Positions 1-8,329 of a DNA stretch of 64,000 nt are shown here, one piece after another. Below the pieces are notes generated by a model, which was given only the letters and a program-made list of their open reading frames with translations, was not told where the DNA came from and ran no database searches. The stretch's first letter is position 1. Each line of letters starts with the position of its first letter. The translations under genes were made by a program, and so were the position numbers. Source of the DNA: Acinetobacter soli (lineage in GTDB: Bacteria > Pseudomonadota > Gammaproteobacteria > Pseudomonadales > Moraxellaceae); contig NZ_BBNM01000006.1 in the NCBI RefSeq assembly GCF_000760595.1, positions 156,909 to 220,908 of the forward strand, in the 5' to 3' direction.

Positions 1-317
1 GCCTTTAGCATGGTTTTTATACAATTTTGTCACACAATCACGTTCAACCCCAACGTTCACGTAGATTATCGATTTAACTAATCATTAATCAATTTATGAT
101 TATTTTTTTCTTTTTTTAACTTTTTTGTCGTTTATGTCTGTCATTTGAGTCATTGGCATGATTTATCACGTTCAATCCGATTTGCACCACAATAGCGCAA
201 GCATAATAAATTTAAATTATGATTATTCATCCTTTTCATAAATTATGGTTAAATGCGCAGCAGAATGAAAATGTAACATTTTATTAAGAGCGTCATCTTA
301 TTTTAAGGCTTGATTCT
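1..317. other. AT-rich intergenic region upstream of the GGDEF gene
   Basis: No credible coding sequence is seen. The region is rich in A/T runs, including T-rich tracts around 100-125. It contains one short perfect palindrome, listed separately. An AAGG about ten bases before the ATG at 318 is a weak ribosome binding site. The upstream gene lies outside the window. Confidence 0.6.
268..282. promoter_or_regulatory. 15-bp perfect palindrome, candidate operator
   Basis: AAAATGT-A-ACATTTT is a perfect inverted repeat with 7-base arms, 35 bp before the diguanylate cyclase start. Its core has the TGTAAC half seen in RstA-type response-regulator boxes, but the second half does not fit that consensus. 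Binding by any regulator is inference only. Confidence 0.25.
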
Positions 318-1730
318 ATGGTTCACTACTTTAGAAATACGTTATCACGCTCTACAAAGCAACATTTTATTTTCTTTTTTATTATTATTTTTCTCTGCTG
401 TACTTTGGGTATTTTAACCCGCCCCTTAAGCTTTCTTGCTTCTTTCTGGCCTGCCAATTCGATTTTTCTTGGTCTCTTAATCCGTTATCCCACTCTGCGC
501 AATCGTTACGCGCTCACAGGTGGAATACTTGGGTATTTAGTATCAGACAGTATTTTTGGTTCAAGTCTGCCCGAAATCCTTGTTCTGACTTTGGCCAATC
601 TGTGTTATATCGCAGTCACCTTTGGGTTATATCATCGTTTTATTCGCAAATTACAAGGCAGCTATCAAGGCTATTTTTATTTGTTTTTATTTAGCTTTTG
701 CGCAATTGGCAGTTTCGCAGGTGCTTTATTTGCAAGCCTATTTGTTCCCATGATTAGCCCGGTATTTATGCATGGTAATTTCTGGATTGAACTGGGCGGC
801 TGGTTTACCGCAGAGATGCAAAATGCCTTGTTGCTATTGCCTATCTTAATTAGCTTGCCATTTCGAAATGAACTTAAGCATTTCTTTCAAACGCCTATCG
901 AATTTCAGCATCTGCTCCCCGTCATGAGCGTGACCGCTGCGCTTGTTTTCTGCTTTTATGACAATGGACCCGGTTCTGTGCTTTATCCGATTGCGGTATT
1001 GATCTGGTGTGCGCTGACCTATCGACACTTTTCAGTCACGATCATTACCTCGATTAGTGCCAGTTTGTTACTGTACCATTTGACCCATAATTACATCGCA
1101 CTGTATCCGCAAGAATATCTTGAAAACAGCATCTCAATTCGTTTGGGTATGATCATGATGGTGATTGCCCCGCTTACCGTGTCGAATATCAACAGCATTC
1201 GGAGCCGGTTGATCGAAGATCTAGAGTATATAGCCTCGCACGATGAACTGACCTTAAGTCTTACCCGTCGTTATTTTTATCAGACCGCACGCACACTATT
1301 TACGAAAATATTAGGCAACAGCACACCAAGCGCACTGCTGATGCTGGACATCGATCACTTTAAATCGGTGAATGATAACTATGGTCATTTTATTGGTGAT
1401 CAAGCCATTAAACTGTGCGCGCATACCATCAAATCATGCCTAAGACCCAACGATATTTTGGGCCGCCTAGGAGGAGAAGAGTTTGCTATTCTTTTACCTC
1501 AAATTGGAGCACATGAAACCTTCTTACTGGCCGAGTGCATTCGTAAAAAGGTCAGCGAACATCCGATTTACTTATCCAATAACCATCCTATTTATATTCA
1601 TGTCAGTATTGGCATTAGCTTTTTTCAGCCGAACCACACGGCATCCTTAGAACAAATGCTCAAAGAAGCCGATCAGGCATTGTATCGAGCCAAGCAACAT
1701 GGACGAAATACCATCTCGAGTTACTCATAA
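318..1730 (+). CDS. MASE1-type membrane diguanylate cyclase (GGDEF)
   Basis: Likely makes cyclic di-GMP from two GTP at the inner membrane. The first 300 residues are a multi-pass membrane region, and the FWPAN motif near residue 50 fits a MASE1 sensory domain. The C-terminal 165 residues are a GGDEF domain with the active-site signature GGEEF at residues 385-389. An RxxD inhibitory site (RPND) sits five residues before it, so product feedback inhibition is plausible. The metal-binding D in MLDIDHFK is present and no EAL domain follows. It stands alone, on the strand opposite bfmRS. The family is clear; the ligand sensed is unknown. Confidence 0.9.
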   Translation: MVHYFRNTLSRSTKQHFIFFFIIIFLCCTLGILTRPLSFLASFWPANSIFLGLLIRYPTLRNRYALTGGILGYLVSDSIFGSSLPEILVLTLANLCYIAVTFGLYHRFIRKLQGSYQGYFYLFLFSFCAIGSFAGALFASLFVPMISPVFMHGNFWIELGGWFTAEMQNALLLLPILISLPFRNELKHFFQTPIEFQHLLPVMSVTAALVFCFYDNGPGSVLYPIAVLIWCALTYRHFSVTIITSISASLLLYHLTHNYIALYPQEYLENSISIRLGMIMMVIAPLTVSNINSIRSRLIEDLEYIASHDELTLSLTRRYFYQTARTLFTKILGNSTPSALLMLDIDHFKSVNDNYGHFIGDQAIKLCAHTIKSCLRPNDILGRLGGEEFAILLPQIGAHETFLLAECIRKKVSEHPIYLSNNHPIYIHVSIGISFFQPNHTASLEQMLKEADQALYRAKQHGRNTISSYS

Positions 1731-1824
1731 CTTGTTTCAATTCAGCTACATGCTTTAATCATCTTTATACACTGACGTGCTGTGTGGATGTGTATGCTGA
1801 AAAGACAGAATAAGGAGTAAAAGA

Positions 1825-2184
1825 ATGAGCCTTGAATTTACACATAAACCGAATTATTTCTTTTATGCGCAATTACTTGTTCGCCATATCGAAACCTATG
1901 CGCAAAAACACGCCGATGCAGATCACGTTACTTTTGATTTAAAAGAAATTTATCAATTATTTCGTGAAGACTTTGCTTCAACGACCACAAACCTTGAAGG
2001 CATTTTAAACATCAGTGATGAATACCGTGTAGAGACATTGGCAGGTGGGGACCAAAAACTAATTAGCCATTACAAGATCGATGCTGAAAACAATACACTG
2101 AGCGTAGACTTCAACCAAGATGCATTAGCTGCATTAAAACAAGGTAAACCGTTGATTGCACCGGATGCCAGTCTTTATCAGTAA
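1825..2184 (+). CDS. conserved hypothetical protein, 119 aa
   Basis: I do not recognise a named family. The start has a strong ribosome binding site (AAGGAG nine bases upstream), and the gene ends in a bidirectional terminator, so it is very likely real. The protein is soluble and acidic, with no signal peptide, membrane segment or cysteine. The N-terminal half looks helical (YFFYAQLLVRHIETYAQKH) and the C-terminal half has alternating beta-like segments. It is probably transcribed alone or by read-through from the GGDEF gene 94 bp upstream. No function is assigned. Confidence 0.8.
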   Translation: MSLEFTHKPNYFFYAQLLVRHIETYAQKHADADHVTFDLKEIYQLFREDFASTTTNLEGILNISDEYRVETLAGGDQKLISHYKIDAENNTLSVDFNQDALAALKQGKPLIAPDASLYQ

Positions 2185-2198
2185 ATTTAACACTTAAA

Positions 2199-2229
2199 AA
2201 AAGAAGGCAGCTTATGAGCTGCCTTCTTT
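2199..2229. terminator. bidirectional terminator between the 119-aa gene and bfmS
   Basis: The stem is AAAGAAGGCAGCT / AGCTGCCTTCTTT with loop TATG, flanked by A-runs on one side and T-runs on the other. It serves both converging genes. The last codons and stop of bfmS (TAA at 2212-2214) lie inside the stem. Confidence 0.85.
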
Positions 2230-3873
2230 CATTTTAAACTGATTTTTCTTCTTCAACGTTTGATTAAAACGCTTGGCCGGCCAGCGCATGATAAAACGCG
2301 CCCCGCCCAAATCTGGACTTTCATCTACTTCAATTGTGCCACCAAACCAGTAAGCAATGCGACTGACGATAGAAAGCCCAAGCCCATAACCACCCGAAGC
2401 ACGGGTTCGACTGTCATCAAGTCGTGCAAATGCCTCAAAAATTCGTACACGGTCTTCTTCTGCAATGCCCTGCCCGTCATCTTCCACACAGATGTAAGCA
2501 TTACCGTCGCCTTGAATACCCCCACTGATTCGAACTTTATGATCGCAGTAGCGTACCGCATTACCGACCAAGTTTTGCACCACACGGTGTAAATAACGTC
2601 GCTCTGCATCGACCATAATGGCGGTCGCAGGTGGAATCAGCTCGATTTCTTTTTGGGTTTTGAGTGCTTCGGTTTCGACTGCTACCTGACTCAACAAATC
2701 GAGCAGAATAATTTCCTCAAAATCCAGCGATGGCGTACCTTGCTCAAGCTTGGCATAAGTCATGATTTCATCAATCAAGGTATTGAGTGCCTCAATATCA
2801 CGATCAATCATTTCCATTTGTTGAATACGGTAGTCGTAATCGTCTTCTTCTGCGAGCATTTCCATACCAAACCGGATTCGTGCCACTGGTGTACGCAGTT
2901 CATGCGAGACAGCTCGCATCAGTTCGCGCTGTGCCTCAATCAACCGCTGAATATGGTCGGACATATTGTTATAACTTGAAGCCAGATTGGCCATTTCATC
3001 GCTTCCCTCGATCGGAACACGAAGCGACAAATCTCCTGATTTCATGCGGTTTAAGGCATAACGCACCTGACGGATCTTGCGCTCTAGCGGCAAGATTAAG
3101 CCATACACCCCTAAGCTAAGCAGAAACAAGCTAAACAACGTAATACCGGCCGATAACTGAAACGGCATCCAGTTAAACATTGGAACCGGACCGAGCACCA
3201 ATACATTGAGTGGATTGTTCGGCATAGGTGAAATAATCGAAATGGTCGTACCACGAATGGTGGCATTATCACGGTATAGCATAATGCTTTGATTTTGACG
3301 AAGACGACCAATCTGCTCTGAATCAAGATTCAGATCTTTCACATTATAAATATTGATCGGATAAGAAAAATGCGTCTGGATTTTTTCGACGTATTGCTTT
3401 TCTTGACCCGGATAATAAATCAAGTAATCCAAAATAAAGATCGGCAGCGCTTTCATCTGGCGCTCACCGATTTTATCGACCTTAATATAGAGAAAATGCT
3501 GTGGATCGCTCCGTAGTCCGATAATCACATATGCAATAGAGGTTTCGGCATCATACCGAACCACCGATTTTTGTTCTTCTATACGTTTTTTTTCGGTGCG
3601 GGATAACTCGATTTTACTGGCATCGACATAATAAATCGGTAATTCCAGTAAATCTGAGGCATCGGAAATCCAGTCCAGCTTTTGCTGTTTAGTCGGCTGA
3701 CGAGCAATACTCTCACTGATCACAAAGGAAATACCATCGGTCAATGATTCACGGTATTCCTGTGCGCGCTGATAGTTAATGATCTGGACAAGCAGATAGC
3801 CAAATAGGGCCACCAACATGACCAGTACCACCAAACCCGCATAAATACGTAAAAATATACTGTGCTTAAACAC
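2212..3873 (-). CDS. bfmS: BfmS sensor histidine kinase
   Basis: Inner-membrane sensor that phosphorylates BfmR; in Acinetobacter this pair controls envelope, biofilm, capsule and resistance traits. A GTG start at 3873 is chosen because AAGG lies eight bases upstream; a TTG six codons earlier (3891) is an alternative. In GTG numbering: TM1 near 5-28, a periplasmic domain of about 210 residues, TM2 near 240-262, then HAMP. The HisKA box has the phospho-acceptor H324 in SHELRTP. The ATPase domain has N434 and N438, DDGQGI near 465 and GYGLGL near 495. It lies 46 bp downstream of bfmR in one operon. Length (553 aa) and layout match RstB/BfmS kinases. Confidence 0.92.
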   Translation of the reverse strand: MFKHSIFLRIYAGLVVLVMLVALFGYLLVQIINYQRAQEYRESLTDGISFVISESIARQPTKQQKLDWISDASDLLELPIYYVDASKIELSRTEKKRIEEQKSVVRYDAETSIAYVIIGLRSDPQHFLYIKVDKIGERQMKALPIFILDYLIYYPGQEKQYVEKIQTHFSYPINIYNVKDLNLDSEQIGRLRQNQSIMLYRDNATIRGTTISIISPMPNNPLNVLVLGPVPMFNWMPFQLSAGITLFSLFLLSLGVYGLILPLERKIRQVRYALNRMKSGDLSLRVPIEGSDEMANLASSYNNMSDHIQRLIEAQRELMRAVSHELRTPVARIRFGMEMLAEEDDYDYRIQQMEMIDRDIEALNTLIDEIMTYAKLEQGTPSLDFEEIILLDLLSQVAVETEALKTQKEIELIPPATAIMVDAERRYLHRVVQNLVGNAVRYCDHKVRISGGIQGDGNAYICVEDDGQGIAEEDRVRIFEAFARLDDSRTRASGGYGLGLSIVSRIAYWFGGTIEVDESPDLGGARFIMRWPAKRFNQTLKKKNQFKMKEGSS

Positions 3874-3919
3874 TCGATCAGCCTTAAACAAGAAGTGCTC
3901 TTGGTCTCAATGGTAAAGA

Positions 3920-4636
3920 TTATAAGCCATTAGTTTCTTTTACAAACAAATAACCTTTACTACGAACGGTTTTAATTCGTTTCGGATTTTCTGGATCGTC
4001 ACCAATTTTTGGACGAATACGAGAAATACGAACATCAATCGAGCGATCCTGACCATCATATTCGATGCCACGTAAACGCTCGAAAATATCTTCACGCGAC
4101 AAAATGCGACCAGCATTAGAGGCAAGTAACCACAACAAATCGTATTCGGCGCTGGTAAAATCGACCAGTTCACCATTGAGCGTCACTGAGCGTCCGCCAT
4201 TATCGATGACTAGATCATCAAATTCGATACGCTGTGCCACTTCGTCTTCTACTGTTTTGTCGGTACGACGCAACAAGGCACGGATACGCGCCAACAATAC
4301 GCGTGGCTGAACAGGTTTTGCGACATAGTCATCGGCACCCATTTCAAGGCCTAACACCTGATCCATATCTTCGGTACGTGCAGTTAACATCAAAATAGGT
4401 TGATGATAATGAGGGCGCACTTCGCGACAAACCGTTAAGCCATCGGCACCAGGCAACATCACATCAAGTACGACTAAATCTGGTTGTTCGCCAATAATAC
4501 GACGAATCGCGCGATTACCGTCTGTTTCGACCCCCACTTCCAATCCATTACGGATCAAATATTCTTGTGTCAGACGTGCAAGACGCTCGTCATCTTCAAC
4601 AATTAAAATCTTGGGTAACTTTTCTTCTTGGCTCAT
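3920..4636 (-). CDS. bfmR: BfmR OmpR/PhoB-family response regulator
   Basis: DNA-binding response regulator paired with BfmS. The ATG at 4636 (MSQEEKLP) is chosen because AGGGG lies seven bases upstream, giving 238 residues. An in-frame ATG 16 codons earlier would use up the likely promoter. The receiver domain has an acidic pocket (VEDDE), phospho-acceptor D58 in VLDVMLPG, a conserved T in MLTAR and K in AKPVQP. The C-terminal winged helix ends in IRPKIGDD and VRSKGYLF. BfmR proteins are known to autoregulate, and a palindrome lies 82 bp upstream of the start. Confidence 0.95.
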   Translation of the reverse strand: MSQEEKLPKILIVEDDERLARLTQEYLIRNGLEVGVETDGNRAIRRIIGEQPDLVVLDVMLPGADGLTVCREVRPHYHQPILMLTARTEDMDQVLGLEMGADDYVAKPVQPRVLLARIRALLRRTDKTVEDEVAQRIEFDDLVIDNGGRSVTLNGELVDFTSAEYDLLWLLASNAGRILSREDIFERLRGIEYDGQDRSIDVRISRIRPKIGDDPENPKRIKTVRSKGYLFVKETNGL

Positions 4637-4717
4637 ACTTTTGCCCCTATCATCTATTAAAGTGTCTTGTTCAAAAACCAACAATTACACCGACATAATA
4701 GATTGCAATATACACAC

Positions 4718-4732
4718 GTTTACATTGTAAAC
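4718..4732. promoter_or_regulatory. 15-bp perfect palindrome upstream of bfmR
   Basis: GTTTACA-T-TGTAAAC is a perfect inverted repeat, 82 bp before the bfmR start. It resembles the TACA half of RstA-type boxes, so BfmR autoregulation is one reading, but the centre spacing differs from the RstA consensus. It could equally bind another dimeric regulator. Confidence 0.4.
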
Positions 4733-4926
4733 AAGTCCTCGTTCACCAAACTGATACACGTCCGTTGTATTTTGTTGCATTTTTATTAAGTGTTGAATTT
4801 TCAGGTCTTTTTAAATATTTTTCCGCCTCAGATCACAAGTTCACCAGTCGTCGCAAAGACCGTCCAATTATTAAACAAATTATTTCACCGGACCAAAACA
4901 ACAGCACTGAACGAGTGTTTTTTGAG

Positions 4927-4947
4927 TTATCCACACAGTTATCTATA
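4927..4947 (+). promoter_or_regulatory. two DnaA-box nonamers upstream of nrdA
   Basis: TTATCCACA at 4927-4935 is a perfect consensus DnaA box. TTATCTATA follows 12 bp later (4939-4947) in the same orientation. They lie about 85-105 bp before the candidate nrdA -35 element. In E. coli, DnaA boxes upstream of nrdAB couple its transcription to replication. The position suggests the same here, by inference. Confidence 0.6.
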
Positions 4948-5031
4948 CGTGTTTTTAGCAGCCTTTGTTATGCTATGCACCACAGAATCATGCACATAGA
5001 ATTTGGAAAAAAAATTAAAGAAAAGTCAAGA

Positions 5032-5060
5032 TTGATATCCTGCCAAAATTCCCGTATCTT
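5032..5060 (+). promoter_or_regulatory. candidate sigma-70 promoter for nrdA
   Basis: TTGATA (5032-5037) and TATCTT (5055-5060) are separated by 17 bp. The -35 matches consensus at five of six positions and the -10 at four of six. It would give a 5' leader of about 115 bases. It is the best match seen by eye, not a mapped start. Confidence 0.4.
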
Positions 5061-5180
5061 GTGCCTATAAACTATATTAACCACTAAGTCTTGTGTTTAT
5101 CCCTCAAACATCGTGCACAAATTTGCCCGGTTCAAATGGTCCATGAACATAAATACAGATCACAATGGAGCTATGCTGAC

Positions 5181-8003
5181 ATGAGCGTAATCACTTCAAC
5201 TCCTGGACAACTTCAGGTGATTAAACGCAATGGAGAAGTTGCTACCTTTGATGCAGAGAAAATCTCTGTTGCGATTGGAAAGGCATTCTTAGCTGTTGAA
5301 GGTCAGCAAAGCGCTGACTCAAGTCGTATTCATGACCGAATCAGTCAATTAACCGAAATGGTGATGAACACCTTTAACCGTCGCTTACCTTCTGGCGGTA
5401 CTATTCATATTGAAGAAATTCAGGATCAGGTTGAACTTGCGCTGATGCGTACTGGCGAACAAAAAGTTGCGCGTGCTTACGTGATTTACCGTGAGCAGCG
5501 TAGTACTGCACGCCAGCAAGCAGGCGCCAACCATCACCCAACCTTACAAATCACCGACAATCAAGGTCAGCTTCAACCGCTTGATCTCGATGCACTAAAA
5601 GCCACTGTTGAAAAAGCAGCGGAAGGCCTTGAAGGCATTAACATTCAAGCAATTGTCGATGAAACTGTTAAAAACCTGTACAACGGTGTCAAAATTAGCG
5701 ACATCGCCACCACCATGATGATGGCAACACGTACACGTATTGAACAAGAGCCAAACTATACCTACGTGACTGCGCGTTTATTACGTAACGAACTTGTGGC
5801 AAAAGGCCTTGAGTTTTTGGGTTTACCAGAAGACACCCTAGAAAGCGATGCGCTTGAAACTTTCCTGAAAAAAGGGATTGAGCTTGAGCTACTAGACCCA
5901 GAACTCTTAAAGTTTGATTTGGCGCAATTGGCGGCAGCGATTAAACCTGAGCGCTCAAACCAGTTTACATACTTGGGCTTACAAACGCTTTACGACCGCT
6001 ACTTCATTCATTCAGATGGCGTGCGTTACGAATTGCCACAATTGTTCTTCATGCGTGTCTCGATGGGTCTGGCGCTCAACGAAGAAAACCGTGAAGCACG
6101 TGCAATCGAGTTTTATAACCTACTTTCAAGCTTTGACTACATGGCGTCTACCCCGACCCTGTTCAATGCCGGCACACTACGCCCACAGTTGTCGAGCTGT
6201 TACCTCACCACGATTGGTGATGACCTTTACAACATTTATGGCGCGATCCGCGACAATGCGATGCTGTCTAAATGGGCGGGCGGCTTAGGTAATGACTGGA
6301 CACCAGTACGCGCACTCAACTCGTACATTAAAGGCACCAATGGTAAGTCTCAAGGTGTTGTACCGTTTTTGAAAGTAGCGAACGATACAGCTGTTGCGGT
6401 TAACCAAGGTGGTAAGCGTAAAGGCGCAGTCTGTGCATACCTAGAAACGTGGCACCTCGACATCGAAGAATTCCTAGAGCTTCGTAAGAACACGGGTGAT
6501 GACCGCCGTCGTACACACGACATGAACACGGCCAACTGGGTACCAGACCTGTTTATGCAGCGTGTGTTTGAAGATGCAGAATGGACGTTGTTTACGCCAT
6601 CTGAAGTACCAGACCTACACGACTTGACTGGCGAAGCATTTGCAGAGCGTTATGCGCACTACGAAGCGATTGCTAAAGAACAAGAGCTGTTGCACAAAAA
6701 AGTCCGTGCGCAAGACTTGTGGCGTAAAATGCTTTCGATGCTGTTTGAAACAGGCCATCCGTGGATTACATTTAAAGATGTATGTAACTTACGTTCGCCA
6801 CAACAACACGCAGGCGTGGTTCACTCTTCAAACTTGTGTACAGAAATTACGCTCAACACCAGCGAAGATGAAATTGCAGTATGTAACTTAGGTTCGATCA
6901 ACCTTGTTCAGCACGTACAAGGTGGTTCACTTGACCGTGAGAAACTGGCCCGTACCATCAAAACTGCTGTGCGTATGCTCGACAACGTTATCGACATCAA
7001 CTACTACGCAGTGCCACAAGCGAAAAACTCGAACTTGAAGCACCGCCCTGTGGGCATGGGCATCATGGGCTTCCAAGATGCACTATATGAATTAGGTCTT
7101 GCTTACGGTTCTGATGCAGCGGTTGATTTTGCAGATGAATCGATGGAAGTTATCAGCTACTACGCGATTCAAACGTCAAGCGACTTGGCGGTTGAACGTG
7201 GTGTGTACTCAACCTTTAAAGGTTCACTCTGGGATCAGGGTATTTTGCCAATCGACTCACTAGATATCGTAGCAAAATCACGTCCGGAGCGTATGTTTGA
7301 AGTAGACCGCACTCAACGCCTAGACTGGGATACTCTACGCGCTAAAGTGCAAAAAGACGGTATGCGTAACTCAAATGTGATGGCGATTGCACCAACCGCC
7401 ACCATCTCGAACATTTGTGGCGTTTCACAGTCGATTGAGCCAACCTTCCAAAACCTGTATGTAAAATCGAACTTGTCGGGTGAATTTACGGTCATCAACC
7501 CATACCTTGTACGCGCTTTGAAAGAACGCGGCCTGTGGGACACCGTGATGGTTAACGACCTGAAACACTTTGAAGGTTCGGTACAAAAAATTGCGCGTAT
7601 TCCTGAAGAATTAAAAGCAATTTTTGCTACAGCATTTGAAGTTGAGCCACGCTGGATTGTTGATGCAGCCTCTCGTCGTCAAAAATGGATCGATCAAGCG
7701 CAATCGCTGAACTTGTACATTGCAGGTGCAAACGGTAAGAAACTTGACATTACCTATAAAATGGCATGGTTGCGTGGCCTCAAAACGACGTATTACCTCC
7801 GTGCATTAGGTGCCACTTCTGCCGAGAAGTCGACCATTAACACTGGCGCATTAAACGCAGTTAAAGCTACCGCGGCTGCAGCACCAGTGGCAGCAGTTGC
7901 GCCAGAAGTAAAAGCAGAAACCACTGAAGATGGCTTTACACAAGCTGCTCCAGTGCCAATGGCTTGCTCAATCGATAATCCTGACTGCGAAGCGTGTCAG
8001 TAA
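5181..8003 (+). CDS. nrdA: ribonucleoside-diphosphate reductase, class Ia alpha subunit
   Basis: Reduces ribonucleoside diphosphates to deoxy forms with NrdB. The ATG at 5181 (MSVITSTPG) has GGAG ten bases upstream and precedes the conserved ATP-cone (VIKRNGEV); 940 residues. A second, more divergent ATP-cone-like region follows near residues 115-205, as in Pseudomonas aeruginosa NrdA. Active-site elements seen: LSSCYLTT, the NLCTE loop, AVCNLGSINL, and the TTYYLRA tyrosine pair that passes the radical. The C-terminal tail has an Ala/Pro-rich linker and ends CEACQ, the swinging redox cysteines. It is first in an operon with the 43-aa gene and nrdB. Confidence 0.97.
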   Translation: MSVITSTPGQLQVIKRNGEVATFDAEKISVAIGKAFLAVEGQQSADSSRIHDRISQLTEMVMNTFNRRLPSGGTIHIEEIQDQVELALMRTGEQKVARAYVIYREQRSTARQQAGANHHPTLQITDNQGQLQPLDLDALKATVEKAAEGLEGINIQAIVDETVKNLYNGVKISDIATTMMMATRTRIEQEPNYTYVTARLLRNELVAKGLEFLGLPEDTLESDALETFLKKGIELELLDPELLKFDLAQLAAAIKPERSNQFTYLGLQTLYDRYFIHSDGVRYELPQLFFMRVSMGLALNEENREARAIEFYNLLSSFDYMASTPTLFNAGTLRPQLSSCYLTTIGDDLYNIYGAIRDNAMLSKWAGGLGNDWTPVRALNSYIKGTNGKSQGVVPFLKVANDTAVAVNQGGKRKGAVCAYLETWHLDIEEFLELRKNTGDDRRRTHDMNTANWVPDLFMQRVFEDAEWTLFTPSEVPDLHDLTGEAFAERYAHYEAIAKEQELLHKKVRAQDLWRKMLSMLFETGHPWITFKDVCNLRSPQQHAGVVHSSNLCTEITLNTSEDEIAVCNLGSINLVQHVQGGSLDREKLARTIKTAVRMLDNVIDINYYAVPQAKNSNLKHRPVGMGIMGFQDALYELGLAYGSDAAVDFADESMEVISYYAIQTSSDLAVERGVYSTFKGSLWDQGILPIDSLDIVAKSRPERMFEVDRTQRLDWDTLRAKVQKDGMRNSNVMAIAPTATISNICGVSQSIEPTFQNLYVKSNLSGEFTVINPYLVRALKERGLWDTVMVNDLKHFEGSVQKIARIPEELKAIFATAFEVEPRWIVDAASRRQKWIDQAQSLNLYIAGANGKKLDITYKMAWLRGLKTTYYLRALGATSAEKSTINTGALNAVKATAAAAPVAAVAPEVKAETTEDGFTQAAPVPMACSIDNPDCEACQ

Positions 8004-8013
8004 AACATCCCTT

Positions 8014-8042
8014 CAGGAACGTTTCGGTTTGAGGCGTTCCTG
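8014..8042 (+). other. hairpin between nrdA and the small membrane gene
   Basis: CAGGAACG pairs with CGTTCCTG across a 13-base loop just after the nrdA stop. There is no T-run, so it is not a standard terminator. It may stabilise the 3' end of nrdA mRNA or be a partial attenuator, which would lower nrdB relative to nrdA. Confidence 0.4.
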
Positions 8043-8063
8043 ATTGAACATGAGGACAACACA

Positions 8064-8195
8064 ATGTGGCATCTGACTCACAACTATATGCTTGGTTTGG
8101 CGGTGCTCATTGTGGCCTCAATTGTGTTCTACACGCCCTTGGTTTACGCGTTTTTGAAAATTCGTGAACAACAGCGTAATCAAAATAAGTCGTAG
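8064..8195 (+). CDS. 43-aa single-pass membrane microprotein in the nrd operon
   Basis: A short frame between nrdA and nrdB, starting MWHLTHNYMLG and ending RNQNKS. GAGGA sits seven bases before the ATG, which supports translation. Residues 9-31 are one strongly hydrophobic segment followed by basic and polar residues (KIREQQRNQ), so an N-out, C-in single-pass inner-membrane protein is likely. I know of no named family. It lies 60 bp after nrdA and 134 bp before nrdB, all on one strand. A role linked to reductase assembly or localisation is only a guess from position. Confidence 0.65.
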   Translation: MWHLTHNYMLGLAVLIVASIVFYTPLVYAFLKIREQQRNQNKS

Positions 8196-8276
8196 GGATA
8201 TTTGTTCTATTCAGTAATTTTAGAGCAGTTATCGATAAAACTTAATTTTGCTTACACAGAATAAGCGTATAGTAAA

Positions 8277-8296
8277 GATATCTTCCAAAAGATATC
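8277..8296. promoter_or_regulatory. 8-bp inverted repeat in the nrdB leader
   Basis: GATATCTT-CCAA-AAGATATC is a perfect inverted repeat ending 33 bp before the nrdB ATG. It could be a DNA operator or an mRNA hairpin near the ribosome binding site. No known box was recognised. Confidence 0.35.
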
Positions 8297-8329
8297 GAAA
8301 ACGATATTAACAACGAAGAGAGAATTGAT

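Larger units (their letters stand above)
4637..5180. other. bfmR-nrdA divergent intergenic region, 544 bp
   Basis: This long region separates bfmR and nrdA. From left to right it holds the probable bfmR promoter, a 15-bp palindrome (4718-4732), two DnaA-box nonamers (4927-4947) and a candidate nrdA promoter (5032-5060). An open frame running through it crosses all these sites and lacks coding character, so it is not called. I did not find a convincing NrdR box. Confidence 0.7.

Noticed and set aside
4765..5070. 101-codon open frame upstream of nrdA
   Set aside because: It spans the DnaA boxes and the candidate promoter, has no ribosome binding site and no family resemblance, and its codon use is not gene-like.
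4637..5180. NrdR boxes upstream of nrdA
   Set aside because: AT-rich sequences near 4700 and 5070 look vaguely similar but do not match the 16-bp consensus pair.
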